A DNA stretch of 29,936 nt from a virus: the IMG/VR virus record IMGVR_UViG_3300025767_001998, positions 1 to 29,936 of that record, one strand, 5' to 3'. Every line of letters begins with the position of its first letter. Positions within the stretch are counted from its first letter, which is position 1. Below the pieces are notes generated by a model. It saw nothing but the letters and a program-made list of their open reading frames with translations. It did no database searches and was not told the origin of the DNA. Below, in pieces: positions 15,478 to 23,313 of the stretch. The position numbers were made by a program, and so were the translations under genes.

Positions 15478-16212
15478 TTATAATAAATCGTTATCTATTT
15501 TATCATTTTTAATTAACACATACATCTTTTTAAATCTCCTCATTCCAACTCTAATATCTTTAGTAGTTAAATCGGTTATTTCTCGTATGTAAGATAAAAT
15601 TAAATTCTTGTTATATTTGTTACCACTACCTACTTGTTCAAAAATAGTTTCCCAATTATCTAAAATCTTAGTTAATGCATCACCAACCTTAAGTTCAGTT
15701 TCTGATAACTTACTATGTTGTAATTCTGCCTTAATACTTGCAGATATCTCCTCAATGAAATTATCTAATTGTATCTTCTGATCATCTATATTATATATTT
15801 GATCATCCATAGTTTCTACAGTTCTATAGACATCTTCAAATGAAACATCAGATTTCATCTTCTTATCATCTTTGATCAGTTGACCTAAAAGATAATGTTT
15901 ACAAATTGTACCAAAATAAGAATACGCTTTTTTATTCTTATCTGGTTTAAAGTTATGCATTTTAGTAATTAGGAATGATAACGTATCCGCATGTACATCT
16001 TCATATTCGTATTCTTTTCTGTATAACTTATACCTTCTTATGATGGACTCAACCATCTTATTTATCGGGTCTTTTAGAAATTCATTATAAATTTTATTTC
16101 TTTCACTATATGACTCACTTGTTAAAAACTTAACTACTGCTTCCTCTTGGTCTGGACCAAAATATAAATTTGTTGTTCTCTTTCGACCCCTTTTTTTGGG
16201 TTCTTCAGACAT
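15478..16212 (-). CDS. 55: Late transcription sigma factor (T4 gp55-like)
   Basis: Divergent sigma-70-family subunit that directs host RNA polymerase to late promoters, in T4 together with gp33 and the sliding clamp. It has 244 residues (T4 gp55 has 185). The diagnostic region is residues of about 50-115: VESIIRRYKLYRKEYEYEDV, then FLITKMHNFKPDKNKKAYSY and FGTICKHYLLGQLIKDDKKM, matching the sigma region-2 pattern of gp55 with a helix rich in aromatic and basic residues. The N-terminus is basic (PKKRGRKRTTN). The C-terminal part is helical and may contain the clamp-binding tail, though no clear hydrophobic box is seen. Its gene lies directly upstream of the baseplate operon, and the recurrent AT-rich elements here are candidate targets. 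Confidence 0.78.
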   Translation of the reverse strand: MSEEPKKRGRKRTTNLYFGPDQEEAVVKFLTSESYSERNKIYNEFLKDPINKMVESIIRRYKLYRKEYEYEDVHADTLSFLITKMHNFKPDKNKKAYSYFGTICKHYLLGQLIKDDKKMKSDVSFEDVYRTVETMDDQIYNIDDQKIQLDNFIEEISASIKAELQHSKLSETELKVGDALTKILDNWETIFEQVGSGNKYNKNLILSYIREITDLTTKDIRVGMRRFKKMYVLIKNDKIDNDLL

Positions 16213-16222
16213 TACAATTTAA

Positions 16223-16999
16223 TTATACTTCATATGTTATTTCTCTATCTTCAGTGAAAAAATATTCTTTCTTTGCTTTGTTTACCCAAAACTTACTTTC
16301 TAAAACATCAATTGTTGACTTATATTCTACGAATAAAGAACCTTCTCTATTGTTAGTATGTTTATAACCCAATTTAGGTATAACCATAATAGGGATAGAT
16401 AAATAAGACATTCTTAATAAGAATTCATAAGTAAATGTAAGTTTCATATGTGATTTTAAACCACCATTCTCTAAGAAAGTATCTCTTTTTACGATCATAC
16501 CATCAAAGTTAAAGTTTTGAACTCTTAGTAATGTATTATTATCTAATCTACCAATTTCTTCTGAGAAATCTTTAGCCCATACACTTTCATTAGTAAATGA
16601 AATAAATTTACCATTCTCATCAGTTTCATAAACAATAGGTAAGAATATTCCCACTTCTGGATATGCGTTAATATATTCTACACCATTTTTAATCCATATT
16701 GGGGATACCTCATCATCGTACTCAACAAAAGTGAAATAATCACCATTACTTTTTTCTACCCCATAATTAATTTGTGATTGGAAATCATATTTTCCTGTTT
16801 CGTTTTCAATAACTTTAGTAACGTCTTTAATGTCACCAAAATCGTAACTATTTAAATAGTTTTTTACGTCCTCATCATTAGATGTTACAAAAATAACCTC
16901 ATAAGGTTTAGTTTTTTGTGATTTAATACTTTCAATACAACCAACTAAATAATTCTCTTCTAGTTTGTGTACTGGTACTATTACTGTAATATTTGACAT
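16223..16999 (-). CDS. Family 2-type glycosyltransferase (GT-A fold)
   Basis: 258 residues, starting with the classic GT2 opening MSNITVIVPVHKLEENYLVG, a nucleotide-sugar-binding strand-helix. YDDE at residues 94-97 lies where the metal-binding DxD-type motif belongs (GDYFTFVEYDDE). A later hydrophobic/aromatic region around NFNFDGMIVKRDTFLENGG fits the acceptor side of the fold. No transmembrane segments, so it is cytoplasmic. It ends 10 nt before the sigma factor gene start and begins 23 nt after the small basic gene, in the same transcription unit as a second glycosyltransferase. Donor and acceptor cannot be read from the sequence. Confidence 0.85.
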   Translation of the reverse strand: MSNITVIVPVHKLEENYLVGCIESIKSQKTKPYEVIFVTSNDEDVKNYLNSYDFGDIKDVTKVIENETGKYDFQSQINYGVEKSNGDYFTFVEYDDEVSPIWIKNGVEYINAYPEVGIFLPIVYETDENGKFISFTNESVWAKDFSEEIGRLDNNTLLRVQNFNFDGMIVKRDTFLENGGLKSHMKLTFTYEFLLRMSYLSIPIMVIPKLGYKHTNNREGSLFVEYKSTIDVLESKFWVNKAKKEYFFTEDREITYEV

Positions 17000-17022
17000 A
17001 TTTATTTTTTTATTTTTAATTG

Positions 17023-17157
17023 TTATCTACCTTGTCCTTTATATTTTTTCTTATAAAGTTTACTAGTTTTTGTTTTACTAGTTTTTGTTTTAGCGTGCAC
17101 ACCTTTTCTCTTTTTTCTCGGATTCGGTGTGTAATAGTTATCTCCTATTCTAGCCAT
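17023..17157 (-). CDS. Small basic protein, 44 residues
   Basis: A short gene opening MARIGDNYYTPNPRKKRKGV and ending KKKYKGQGR. About 40 percent of residues are Lys or Arg. The ATG overlaps the stop of the upstream glycosyltransferase by 8 nt (ATGGCTAG), and the next gene starts 23 nt after the TAA, so it sits inside an operon. The middle is a duplicated KTKTS unit made by a 15-nt tandem repeat. Two points support a real gene: the tight start-stop overlap and a non-random, almost ribosomal-protein-like composition. It may bind nucleic acid or pack with DNA; no function is known to me. It is not a shadow frame of a neighbour, as no other gene covers this stretch. Confidence 0.72.
   Translation of the reverse strand: MARIGDNYYTPNPRKKRKGVHAKTKTSKTKTSKLYKKKYKGQGR
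17062..17091 (-). repeat. Perfect 15-nt tandem duplication inside the small basic gene
   Basis: ACTAGTTTTTGTTTT occurs twice head to tail on the plus strand (17062-17076 and 17077-17091). In frame it encodes a doubled Lys-Thr-Lys-Thr-Ser-type unit in the 44-residue protein. Confidence 0.9.
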
Positions 17158-18289
17158 TTGTTTCGGTATTTTCTGTTGTTACTTGTTCTTTTTCTTGAAG
17201 TTGGTTGTAAGTTGTTTCTAACTCAACAATTCTTCTTTTAAAGATACCATCATATACCTCAGATAAAACTTTATTAGATTCTTCTTCAGTATATTTATTT
17301 TCCCATTCTGTCATACCTTCCATAACGTTTTGTGGTAATGCGTCTTCTAAGTAAAGTCCTACCATAGTCGCAATGATATCAGGAATCGCATTCATATTAG
17401 GTGTCCATATACCATTATCATTAAGGTTAAGATTACCATTTTGATCAACAGTACCCATCCATTCTGGTACCATCCTAGGAATTTTACCAATAACAGGTGT
17501 GTTAGATTTCATACACTCTAATGGGAATGTACCGAAACTTGATAGTTCATCTACCCATACACCTAAGAAAGATTGTCCTAATTCTTTTGCGAAAGTTTCT
17601 CTAGGTAATCCCGCCATATCTCTGAATGTTACAAATCTATAGTGTGGGTATTTTTGGTAAAATACTTTTACTATTTTCAATAATTCTCTCTTATCTCTCG
17701 CAACCATTGCAACTGTAGGTACTTTAGGTTTATCACTATTCTTAAAATAAGATGGGATACCCACAGGTACTTCATCAGTTCTAATACCTCTAAATACTGA
17801 ATTTGCGTAATCAGAAAGATTCTTATTAGTAGTAATTACATCTCTAATTCCGAATTGTTCCCATCCCTCACCTATTTCTAACATCTCAAAGATATATTCG
17901 TATGATTGTAGGAAAACAATTCTTTTACAAGGGAAGTTCGCAGTTTGTTTAATAATACTTGCGAACGCTTCAGGAATAATAACAAAATCTGAAGGCCCAA
18001 CTTGTAGTTGTTGTGATTCTATAGAGACGTGTGGTATATTTGCGTATTCCTCACCTAACCACTCTGCGATACCCATACCTTCTTCATCTTCTCTGAGTTT
18101 GTAATCATTTTTGTCGTGAAGAATTTGAGCGTTGTATCCCAGTTCTCTAAGTTGTTTTACGTGTTCGTAAATTGTTGCAACACCTGCGGTTGGATTACCT
18201 TTGGTGTCAATAGTGAAAAAATAGATACCGAAATCTTTGTTGTTAATTTTTTCGATACCATTTTTAATTCTGTCTAATTGTTCACTCAT
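17150..18289 (-). CDS. GT-B glycosyltransferase
   Basis: 379 residues. The N-terminal Rossmann-like half begins at about residue 20 (FGIYFFTIDTKGNPTAGVAT). The C-terminal half has a GT4-type donor site: DELSSFGTFPLECMKSNTPV at about residues 248-267, where Glu and the FPLE-C-PV pattern correspond to the EFG-x-PLE-A-G-PV motif of retaining GT-B enzymes. The last 40 residues are charged and helical. The gene overlaps the small basic gene by 8 nt and starts 22 nt after the gene upstream. Cytoplasmic, no membrane anchor seen. Sugar specificity unknown. Confidence 0.78.
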   Translation of the reverse strand: MSEQLDRIKNGIEKINNKDFGIYFFTIDTKGNPTAGVATIYEHVKQLRELGYNAQILHDKNDYKLREDEEGMGIAEWLGEEYANIPHVSIESQQLQVGPSDFVIIPEAFASIIKQTANFPCKRIVFLQSYEYIFEMLEIGEGWEQFGIRDVITTNKNLSDYANSVFRGIRTDEVPVGIPSYFKNSDKPKVPTVAMVARDKRELLKIVKVFYQKYPHYRFVTFRDMAGLPRETFAKELGQSFLGVWVDELSSFGTFPLECMKSNTPVIGKIPRMVPEWMGTVDQNGNLNLNDNGIWTPNMNAIPDIIATMVGLYLEDALPQNVMEGMTEWENKYTEEESNKVLSEVYDGIFKRRIVELETTYNQLQEKEQVTTENTETNG

Positions 18290-18310
18290 AACATTTATTT
18301 GTTTTTATTA

Positions 18311-18643
18311 TTATAATTCTTTAAGAATACCTTTCATCAATAAAGTGTTAAAGGCAATCTTAAAAGGTATTGTTGTACTGTTGAGTGCAACTATACCCAT
18401 TTTATTATCTACTTCTTCGTTATACATCATAAGTGCACCGATCATTTCACGATACATTTCATATTTTGTAACATCAATATGTAATCCACCTGTGTCAGGT
18501 AGAGGTTCTTCTATCTCAACATCACCTTGTCCTTCATTAACAGTTAATGGTAATGGTTCTTGTTCGATTCGAACTATTTCTGACAATCTATCGATGTCAA
18601 GGTATAATTCTTTACCTCCGATCTCTAACAATAAGTTATCCAT
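18311..18643 (-). CDS. Unknown 110-residue acidic protein
   Basis: Not recognised. The N-terminal half is acidic with many Glu and Pro (EQEPLPLTVNEGQGDVEIEE), probably an extended linker. The C-terminal half is compact and hydrophobic (KYEMYREMIGALMMYNEEVD, then IPFKIAFNTLLMKGIL), suggesting a small helical domain. It lies between the HAD-like gene and a glycosyltransferase gene with gaps of about 20 to 45 nt, so it is probably co-transcribed with them. Confidence 0.68.
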   Translation of the reverse strand: MDNLLLEIGGKELYLDIDRLSEIVRIEQEPLPLTVNEGQGDVEIEEPLPDTGGLHIDVTKYEMYREMIGALMMYNEEVDNKMGIVALNSTTIPFKIAFNTLLMKGILKEL

Positions 18644-18688
18644 ATGATTTTTTTATTAAATTTATGTAAAATTCTAAATTAGTAAATA

Positions 18689-19306
18689 TTAAATGTCTTC
18701 AAACTCTATAGTTTGTGTTCCTAATATTTTTTCTAATATTTTTTTGTCATCTAAAATTTCTTTTAGATCTAAAATTGTATAATCTGCGTCACAATCCTTA
18801 TTATAGTGATTTATAACTTTAATTGATACCTTTTCTTTTGGTTTTGTTTCTAATGTTGTGGGGTTTGCGGTAATAAGAATATCCACATGATCCCATTTTT
18901 TATCATAATCTCTAACAAAAACAATATTATTTACCTTTGCGGAAAGTTTAGATAAAAAGAATAATGTTGCGGGTTTACTATTGTTTAGTTCTTTACTGAT
19001 CACAATAGGGGTATGTCCCATATCTTCTATTAGATTATGTAGTTGGTTTAGGTGTTCTACAGAATTAAGTTTTGTCTCACCTGCGTGTCCAAATATTTCT
19101 AATGATGAATCAATATAAAGAAATTTATTAAGTTCTTCAGTACCACCAGTAAATTTAAAATGTTCTAAAAGATTTAAGGTGTTAATATCTCTCTTAGGTA
19201 ATTCTTCACCCTCTTCTAATTCTACAGGATAATACTTATCATATACTGATTCGAACTTAGTTATAAAGTCTCTAACTACACCGTCAATTGTTATTCCAAT
19301 TCTCAT
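18689..19306 (-). CDS. HAD-superfamily-like protein with altered catalytic motif
   Basis: 205 residues. The opening MRIGITIDGVVRDF matches HAD motif I (DxDG-V-x-RD) at every key position except the first: Thr5 stands where the nucleophilic Asp normally is, while the acid/base Asp7 remains. Later candidate motifs are IVISKE (motif II Ser), SKPATLFFLSK (motif III Lys) and DHVDILITANP (acidic motif IV). Phage HAD proteins of this layout are usually related to 5'-nucleotidases or polynucleotide-kinase-type phosphatases. With the nucleophile replaced, ordinary phosphatase chemistry is unlikely, so a binding or structural role is possible. Clustered with unknown and PhoH genes on the minus strand. 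Confidence 0.6.
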   Translation of the reverse strand: MRIGITIDGVVRDFITKFESVYDKYYPVELEEGEELPKRDINTLNLLEHFKFTGGTEELNKFLYIDSSLEIFGHAGETKLNSVEHLNQLHNLIEDMGHTPIVISKELNNSKPATLFFLSKLSAKVNNIVFVRDYDKKWDHVDILITANPTTLETKPKEKVSIKVINHYNKDCDADYTILDLKEILDDKKILEKILGTQTIEFEDI

Positions 19307-19352
19307 ATTTTAATTTTTATTAATAGTAGTAATATATAGTAATTAGTAAACT

Positions 19353-20108
19353 TTATTTACTGCTTTCTAAATCATCGAAGGTTGATTCGATGACCTTGAT
19401 GATTGGGTTTCTAACTACATCATCAGGATCTCTCAATGTAACAGTACCAAATCCTTCAACACCTTCAAATTTTTCAATAATGACTTCTAAAGAACTGTCA
19501 GTTCTTTTCTTAATATCTTTTTGTTTAACATCACCTAAAATAACCATCTTTGAGTTGTCACCAATTCGAGTCATTAAGGTTCTCATATTACTTACGGATA
19601 TGTTTTGTGCCTCATCAACAATAATAATTGTGTTATCAATACTACGACCTCTAACAAAGGCTAATGGTTGGATATTAATAATACTCAACTCCCTTAATTT
19701 TCTAGTTAAACTCTCACCAATAATCTTTTCAAAATTATCTATAAAAGATATCATATAAGGATCTAATTTTTCTGATAAATCTCCAGGTAAAAAACCTAAT
19801 TCTTCTCCGGGTAACTGTATTACAGATTTAACCAAAAGTATTTTTTTATATTTTTCTCTTGTTTTGATTAATTTTAGGGCTTCTGCACATGCAATATATG
19901 TTTTTCCACTACCGGCCAATCCTGACGCAATAGTTATCTCATTTTCTTTTATCGATTGTACTAATTTTTTTTGGTTTTCTGTTTTACATTTAACATTAAC
20001 AAACATAGATGATAAAAATTTATCTTCTTCCATGTTTTTACTATATACGAAGGATTCGACTTCTCTAAGTTCTTCCTCTGTTAGTTTTTTATTTCTTCTT
20101 CTACTCAT
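19353..20108 (-). CDS. phoH: PhoH-like ATPase
   Basis: 251 residues of the PhoH family, a P-loop ATPase common in T4-like phages and thought to act in RNA or nucleic-acid metabolism. Walker A is GLAGSGKT (residues 63-70) and Walker B is IIIVDEAQNIS (161-171), with QPLAFVRGRSIDNT in front as usual in the family. SNMRTLMTRIGDNSKMVILG (sensor-type region) follows. Only the PhoH core is present; no KH or PIN domain. It stands between the HAD-like gene and the FkbM methyltransferase gene. A TATAAATA octamer lies just upstream. Confidence 0.92.
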   Translation of the reverse strand: MSRRRNKKLTEEELREVESFVYSKNMEEDKFLSSMFVNVKCKTENQKKLVQSIKENEITIASGLAGSGKTYIACAEALKLIKTREKYKKILLVKSVIQLPGEELGFLPGDLSEKLDPYMISFIDNFEKIIGESLTRKLRELSIINIQPLAFVRGRSIDNTIIIVDEAQNISVSNMRTLMTRIGDNSKMVILGDVKQKDIKKRTDSSLEVIIEKFEGVEGFGTVTLRDPDDVVRNPIIKVIESTFDDLESSK

Positions 20109-20125
20109 TCGTTAAATTTATTATA

Positions 20126-20133
20126 TATTTATA
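20126..20133 (-). promoter_or_regulatory. T4-late-like octamer before PhoH gene
   Basis: On the minus strand the sequence reads TATAAATA, the exact T4 late -10 octamer, 17 nt before the PhoH ATG. It overlaps the end of the methyltransferase gene by a few bases. Only suggestive in so AT-rich a genome. Confidence 0.3.
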
Positions 20134-20809
20134 TTATTTTTTTAAACAAATAATCTTTATGTCCTTTTATTATCGTACCACTTATATTTTTAATGTTATA
20201 TTTTTCTAAAATTTCAACAACTTCATGTCCAGTACAATGACCTTCATCCGCCCTATCATATCTTAATTCTAAATTAAGCCCAACTATTCTACCTTCTTCT
20301 AATGATTTAGTTGCACCTTTAATCATGTCTAATTCGGCACCCTCAATATCTGCCCAAATGAAAATATTTTTCACGTATGGGTATTTTTCTAATATTTTAT
20401 CTATGGTGGTTAATTGAATGGTTGATTTCTTATAGTGACCCTCTTCTATTAATTTTTCAGAACCATGTAACCAGAAATCACTCTTTCCACCTTCGTAACC
20501 CATAAACCCCTCAACCTCAGTTTCGGTTTCACCAACACCTAATTTATATAAGTCACCAACATAGTGACCTTTAACCATTTCATATCTTTCGTTGTGTGGT
20601 TCAAAACCAATGATAGTACATTCAGGTTTTAAATCCTTAACAGACCAAGCTTCGGTACCCACATACCCAACACCACAATCAATAAAACAATCAAAATCAT
20701 ATTGGTTTATAATATTTTGTATTTGTGAATGATGTGATCTACTATTAACAGATGCGTTGTTGATTTGTGTCCATTGATGCTTAAATGCAGCTCTCTCTCT
20801 ATTATTCAT
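20129..20809 (-). CDS. FkbM-family methyltransferase
   Basis: 226 residues. SAM-binding motif I is FIDCGVGYVGTEA (about 43-54), and the acidic post-I motif is GFEPHNERY (68-76), the signature of FkbM enzymes. TTIDKIL (134-140) and IWADIEGAELDMIKGA (151-166) are the other FkbM landmarks. Members methylate hydroxyl groups of sugars or small metabolites, often in polysaccharide loci. The start overlaps the stop of the second methyltransferase gene by 8 nt, so the two are made together. In this locus a sugar O-methylation role is the natural reading, though the target is not known. Confidence 0.85.
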   Translation of the reverse strand: MNNRERAAFKHQWTQINNASVNSRSHHSQIQNIINQYDFDCFIDCGVGYVGTEAWSVKDLKPECTIIGFEPHNERYEMVKGHYVGDLYKLGVGETETEVEGFMGYEGGKSDFWLHGSEKLIEEGHYKKSTIQLTTIDKILEKYPYVKNIFIWADIEGAELDMIKGATKSLEEGRIVGLNLELRYDRADEGHCTGHEVVEILEKYNIKNISGTIIKGHKDYLFKKII

Positions 20810-21374
20810 TTTTATCGATTATAATTAAATAGGAAAATTGATTCATTTGGACATCTCTATCTTTAGTTCTAATTTTCTCAAATGTTATTTCATGTGGAGC
20901 AACAAGACCTTCAAATTCATGTATATTTTTATAATTACCAGAACCAGTGTCGTCCCACCAATTACAATGACCTTCCGGAGAAGGTCTTGAGTCGTTAAAT
21001 GAATGTCTCCAAGGAACTGTAATTATAAGTCTTTTAACAGTTAATTCTAATAAATTATTTAACGCTTCTTTATAATTGGGTAAGTGTTCTAATACTTCAC
21101 AACACATGACAGTTTCACACTTTTTAACTGGGAACGACTCTAAATCAAATATATTTGCTAAACTATATTCTAATTTATTAAAATATTCTGACATATTTTT
21201 ATCAAACCACGGGGCTCTTTGATAGTCAGTTGAGTAGACTTTAAAACCATCCTTTATTAAGTGATAATCTTTTTTGCAATCACCGGCACCAACTACCAAT
21301 ACTTCTTTTTTCTCAGAAATTGATTTTATTTCTTTAATAATGCGTTCATGTCTAATATCTAATTTTGGTTCCAT
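20802..21374 (-). CDS. Class I SAM-dependent methyltransferase
   Basis: 190 residues. VLVVGAGDCKKD (about 25-36) is the SAM-binding loop, with VYSTD (46-50) holding the acidic ribose-binding residue. MCCEVLEHLPNYKEALNNLL (90-109) is the motif typical of Methyltransf_11/23-type enzymes, followed by LIITVPW. The C-terminal half contains Trp- and His-rich sequence (HCNWWDDTGSGNYKNIHEFE) that probably shapes the substrate pocket. The start shares a TAATG with the stop of the upstream glycosyltransferase gene, and the end overlaps the FkbM gene. Likely acts on a sugar or nucleotide sugar; unproven. Confidence 0.83.
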   Translation of the reverse strand: MEPKLDIRHERIIKEIKSISEKKEVLVVGAGDCKKDYHLIKDGFKVYSTDYQRAPWFDKNMSEYFNKLEYSLANIFDLESFPVKKCETVMCCEVLEHLPNYKEALNNLLELTVKRLIITVPWRHSFNDSRPSPEGHCNWWDDTGSGNYKNIHEFEGLVAPHEITFEKIRTKDRDVQMNQFSYLIIIDKNE

Positions 21375-22312
21375 TATATATTATTTTTTATCGCTTCGTC
21401 CCATCTATTAGCAAATTTTTCTGGGGTGAAATCCCTTATTATTGGTTGACAGTCTTCGACTATCTTATTTTGTAACACTTCATCATTTATTATAGTTTCA
21501 AGTTTTTCTTTCATATCTTCAGGATTATTCCGTTCATGATAGATAACGTTATCACCATAAACTTCTTTAAACACTGGTAAATCACTAAGTAATACTGGTA
21601 TACCACAATATAACGCTTCAATAGGTGTAATACCCCACCCTTCAAAAACTGAAGGTGAAACGATTAAAGTAGATTGTTTAATAGTTTTAATCAATTCTTC
21701 TCTAGGGGCACCGTCATGAATGTTTATATTTTGATTAAACTGTCTCATAGTGGATTTAATTTCTTTACCATAATTTCCTGAAATACCAGTACCAAAAAAA
21801 TGAACATCATATCCAATATCTCTAGTCGCAATAACAGTTTGATGGAATTTTTTATTATAGAAAAACCTACTAATTTGTGTTATTTTTTTCATCTTTTCTT
21901 GATTTGGAATAGAGTCTAATCCTTTGGTATCTATGTAAGAATACATTTGTATACTATCTATACCGTACTTTTCCTTAATACCATTTTGAACCCATTTACT
22001 AGCAGTTATAACTAAATCACATTGTTTTAATTCATTCACCCTTTGTTGGTTAATATTATCTCTGTGTACATTATCCCTATTACCTTGTTCTGACATACCC
22101 CATTCTCTCCAATTGTAAGGTATGTCCCAACACCAACAAACTAAAGGTTTATTATGTTTTTTCTTAGCCTCAAGTGATTGTGGTAATCTAGAAATACTTG
22201 AAGCGTATATTATATCACATGAGTCATCACATGTATTAAACATAAAATCATGTTCACTATATTCACAAAATAATTTATCCCTTTCACTAGGGTAAAACAT
22301 CGATATTTTCAT
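21374..22312 (-). CDS. GT4-type glycosyltransferase (GT-B)
   Basis: 312 residues. The donor-binding motif is clear: SPSVFEGWGITPIEALYCGI (219-238) followed by PVLLSDLPVFKEVYGDN, the standard E-x7-E region of retaining GT4 enzymes. KITQISRFFYNKKFH (143-157) marks the start of the C-terminal Rossmann domain. The N-terminal domain is shorter than in typical 370-residue enzymes, with WCWDIPYNWREWG as an aromatic patch. Its start lies inside the 3' end of the epimerase gene (26-nt overlap), so translation of the two is coupled. Confidence 0.88.
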   Translation of the reverse strand: MKISMFYPSERDKLFCEYSEHDFMFNTCDDSCDIIYASSISRLPQSLEAKKKHNKPLVCWCWDIPYNWREWGMSEQGNRDNVHRDNINQQRVNELKQCDLVITASKWVQNGIKEKYGIDSIQMYSYIDTKGLDSIPNQEKMKKITQISRFFYNKKFHQTVIATRDIGYDVHFFGTGISGNYGKEIKSTMRQFNQNINIHDGAPREELIKTIKQSTLIVSPSVFEGWGITPIEALYCGIPVLLSDLPVFKEVYGDNVIYHERNNPEDMKEKLETIINDEVLQNKIVEDCQPIIRDFTPEKFANRWDEAIKNNI

Positions 22313-23309
22313 TATTTTTAGTTTTCAAATACTCAATTAATTTATCAACACCTTTAGTAACATTATATTTAGGTTCCCACCCTAAACTCATGGCTTTAAT
22401 GTTATTAGAAACAAACATTTTTTGATCTCCGTCTCTTTCTATATTGTAACTTATTTCAACATTACTATTCGGTATTTTATCTTTGATGATATCAACTATT
22501 TCTAAAATAGAGACGGTGTTATTTGTTCCGCCACCCATGTTGAAAATATCACCCGGTTTTGATTTTTTAACGACTAATTCATAAAAATCAATAAGGTCAT
22601 CAATGAAGAGTATATCTCGAACCTGTTTACCATCCCCAAAAATGGTTATCGAACCATTCTCCAAAAATCTTTTAACAAACCATGCAACCCATCCTTGGTC
22701 TTCTGTACCATTTTGGTATGTCCCATAAATACAACTTTGCCTAATCACAACAGTATCTAAACCGTATATCCTAGAATAATCTCTAACGTACTGGTCCGCA
22801 GTCCCTTTACTACAACCATACGGTGAGTAAAAATCTAAAATTTCATCTTCTCCAATACCGTCAATATCTTCAGCAAATACATATCTGGTTTCTAGTTCAT
22901 TTAATACCCTATCATTTAAATCACCATAAACTTTATTAGTTGATGAAAATAGTAATTTACCATCTTTAGCGTATTTTCTCATACACTCTAAAACATTAAA
23001 TGTTCCAATTGCATTAGTTTCAAAATCCATAGTTGGGTTATCTAATGATGTAGTAACGGCTGTTTGTGCACCTAAGTGGAAAATCAAATCAAACTTATTT
23101 GATTTGAAAACCCTTTCGACATCATTAAGACTTCTTAAGTCACCTTTTTCAAATTTAACTATCGGATTATTTTCAACCAATTTAAGATTGTCTAACGAAC
23201 CTAATTTATTTAGATTGTCAAACAAAATTATATTGTCTGCTTTATTAATATAACGTAAAGCGGTATTAATTCCTATAAAACCTAATCCACCTGTAATTAA
23301 AATGTTCAT
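22287..23309 (-). CDS. NAD-dependent sugar epimerase/dehydratase, CDP-paratose 2-epimerase-like
   Basis: 340 residues, extended short-chain dehydrogenase. The NAD-binding motif is TGGLGFIG (6-13). The catalytic pair is Tyr164 and Lys168 in YSPYGCSKGTADQYV, with Ser/Thr122-124 in LLFSSTNKVYGD. VVIRQSCIYGTYQNGTEDQG and the following WVAWFVKRF resemble CDP-paratose (CDP-tyvelose) 2-epimerases more than UDP-glucose 4-epimerases. The product would be a nucleotide-activated hexose or deoxyhexose used by the neighbouring glycosyltransferases. No upstream CDP-sugar synthesis genes are visible here, so the substrate would come from the host or from elsewhere in the genome. SDR identity is firm; subfamily is moderate. 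Confidence 0.85.
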   Translation of the reverse strand: MNILITGGLGFIGINTALRYINKADNIILFDNLNKLGSLDNLKLVENNPIVKFEKGDLRSLNDVERVFKSNKFDLIFHLGAQTAVTTSLDNPTMDFETNAIGTFNVLECMRKYAKDGKLLFSSTNKVYGDLNDRVLNELETRYVFAEDIDGIGEDEILDFYSPYGCSKGTADQYVRDYSRIYGLDTVVIRQSCIYGTYQNGTEDQGWVAWFVKRFLENGSITIFGDGKQVRDILFIDDLIDFYELVVKKSKPGDIFNMGGGTNNTVSILEIVDIIKDKIPNSNVEISYNIERDGDQKMFVSNNIKAMSLGWEPKYNVTKGVDKLIEYLKTKNNENIDVLP

Positions 23310-23313
23310 TTTT

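Noticed and set aside
16998-17007. ATATTTATTT on the plus strand as a late promoter
   Set aside because: It points into the antisense of minus-strand genes with no plus-strand gene behind it; taken as background for the AT-rich motif, as is a similar copy at 17291.
17020-17241. Plus-strand 73-codon frame rich in Phe and Ser
   Set aside because: Antisense to the 44-residue basic gene and the glycosyltransferase C-terminus; composition of a shadow frame.
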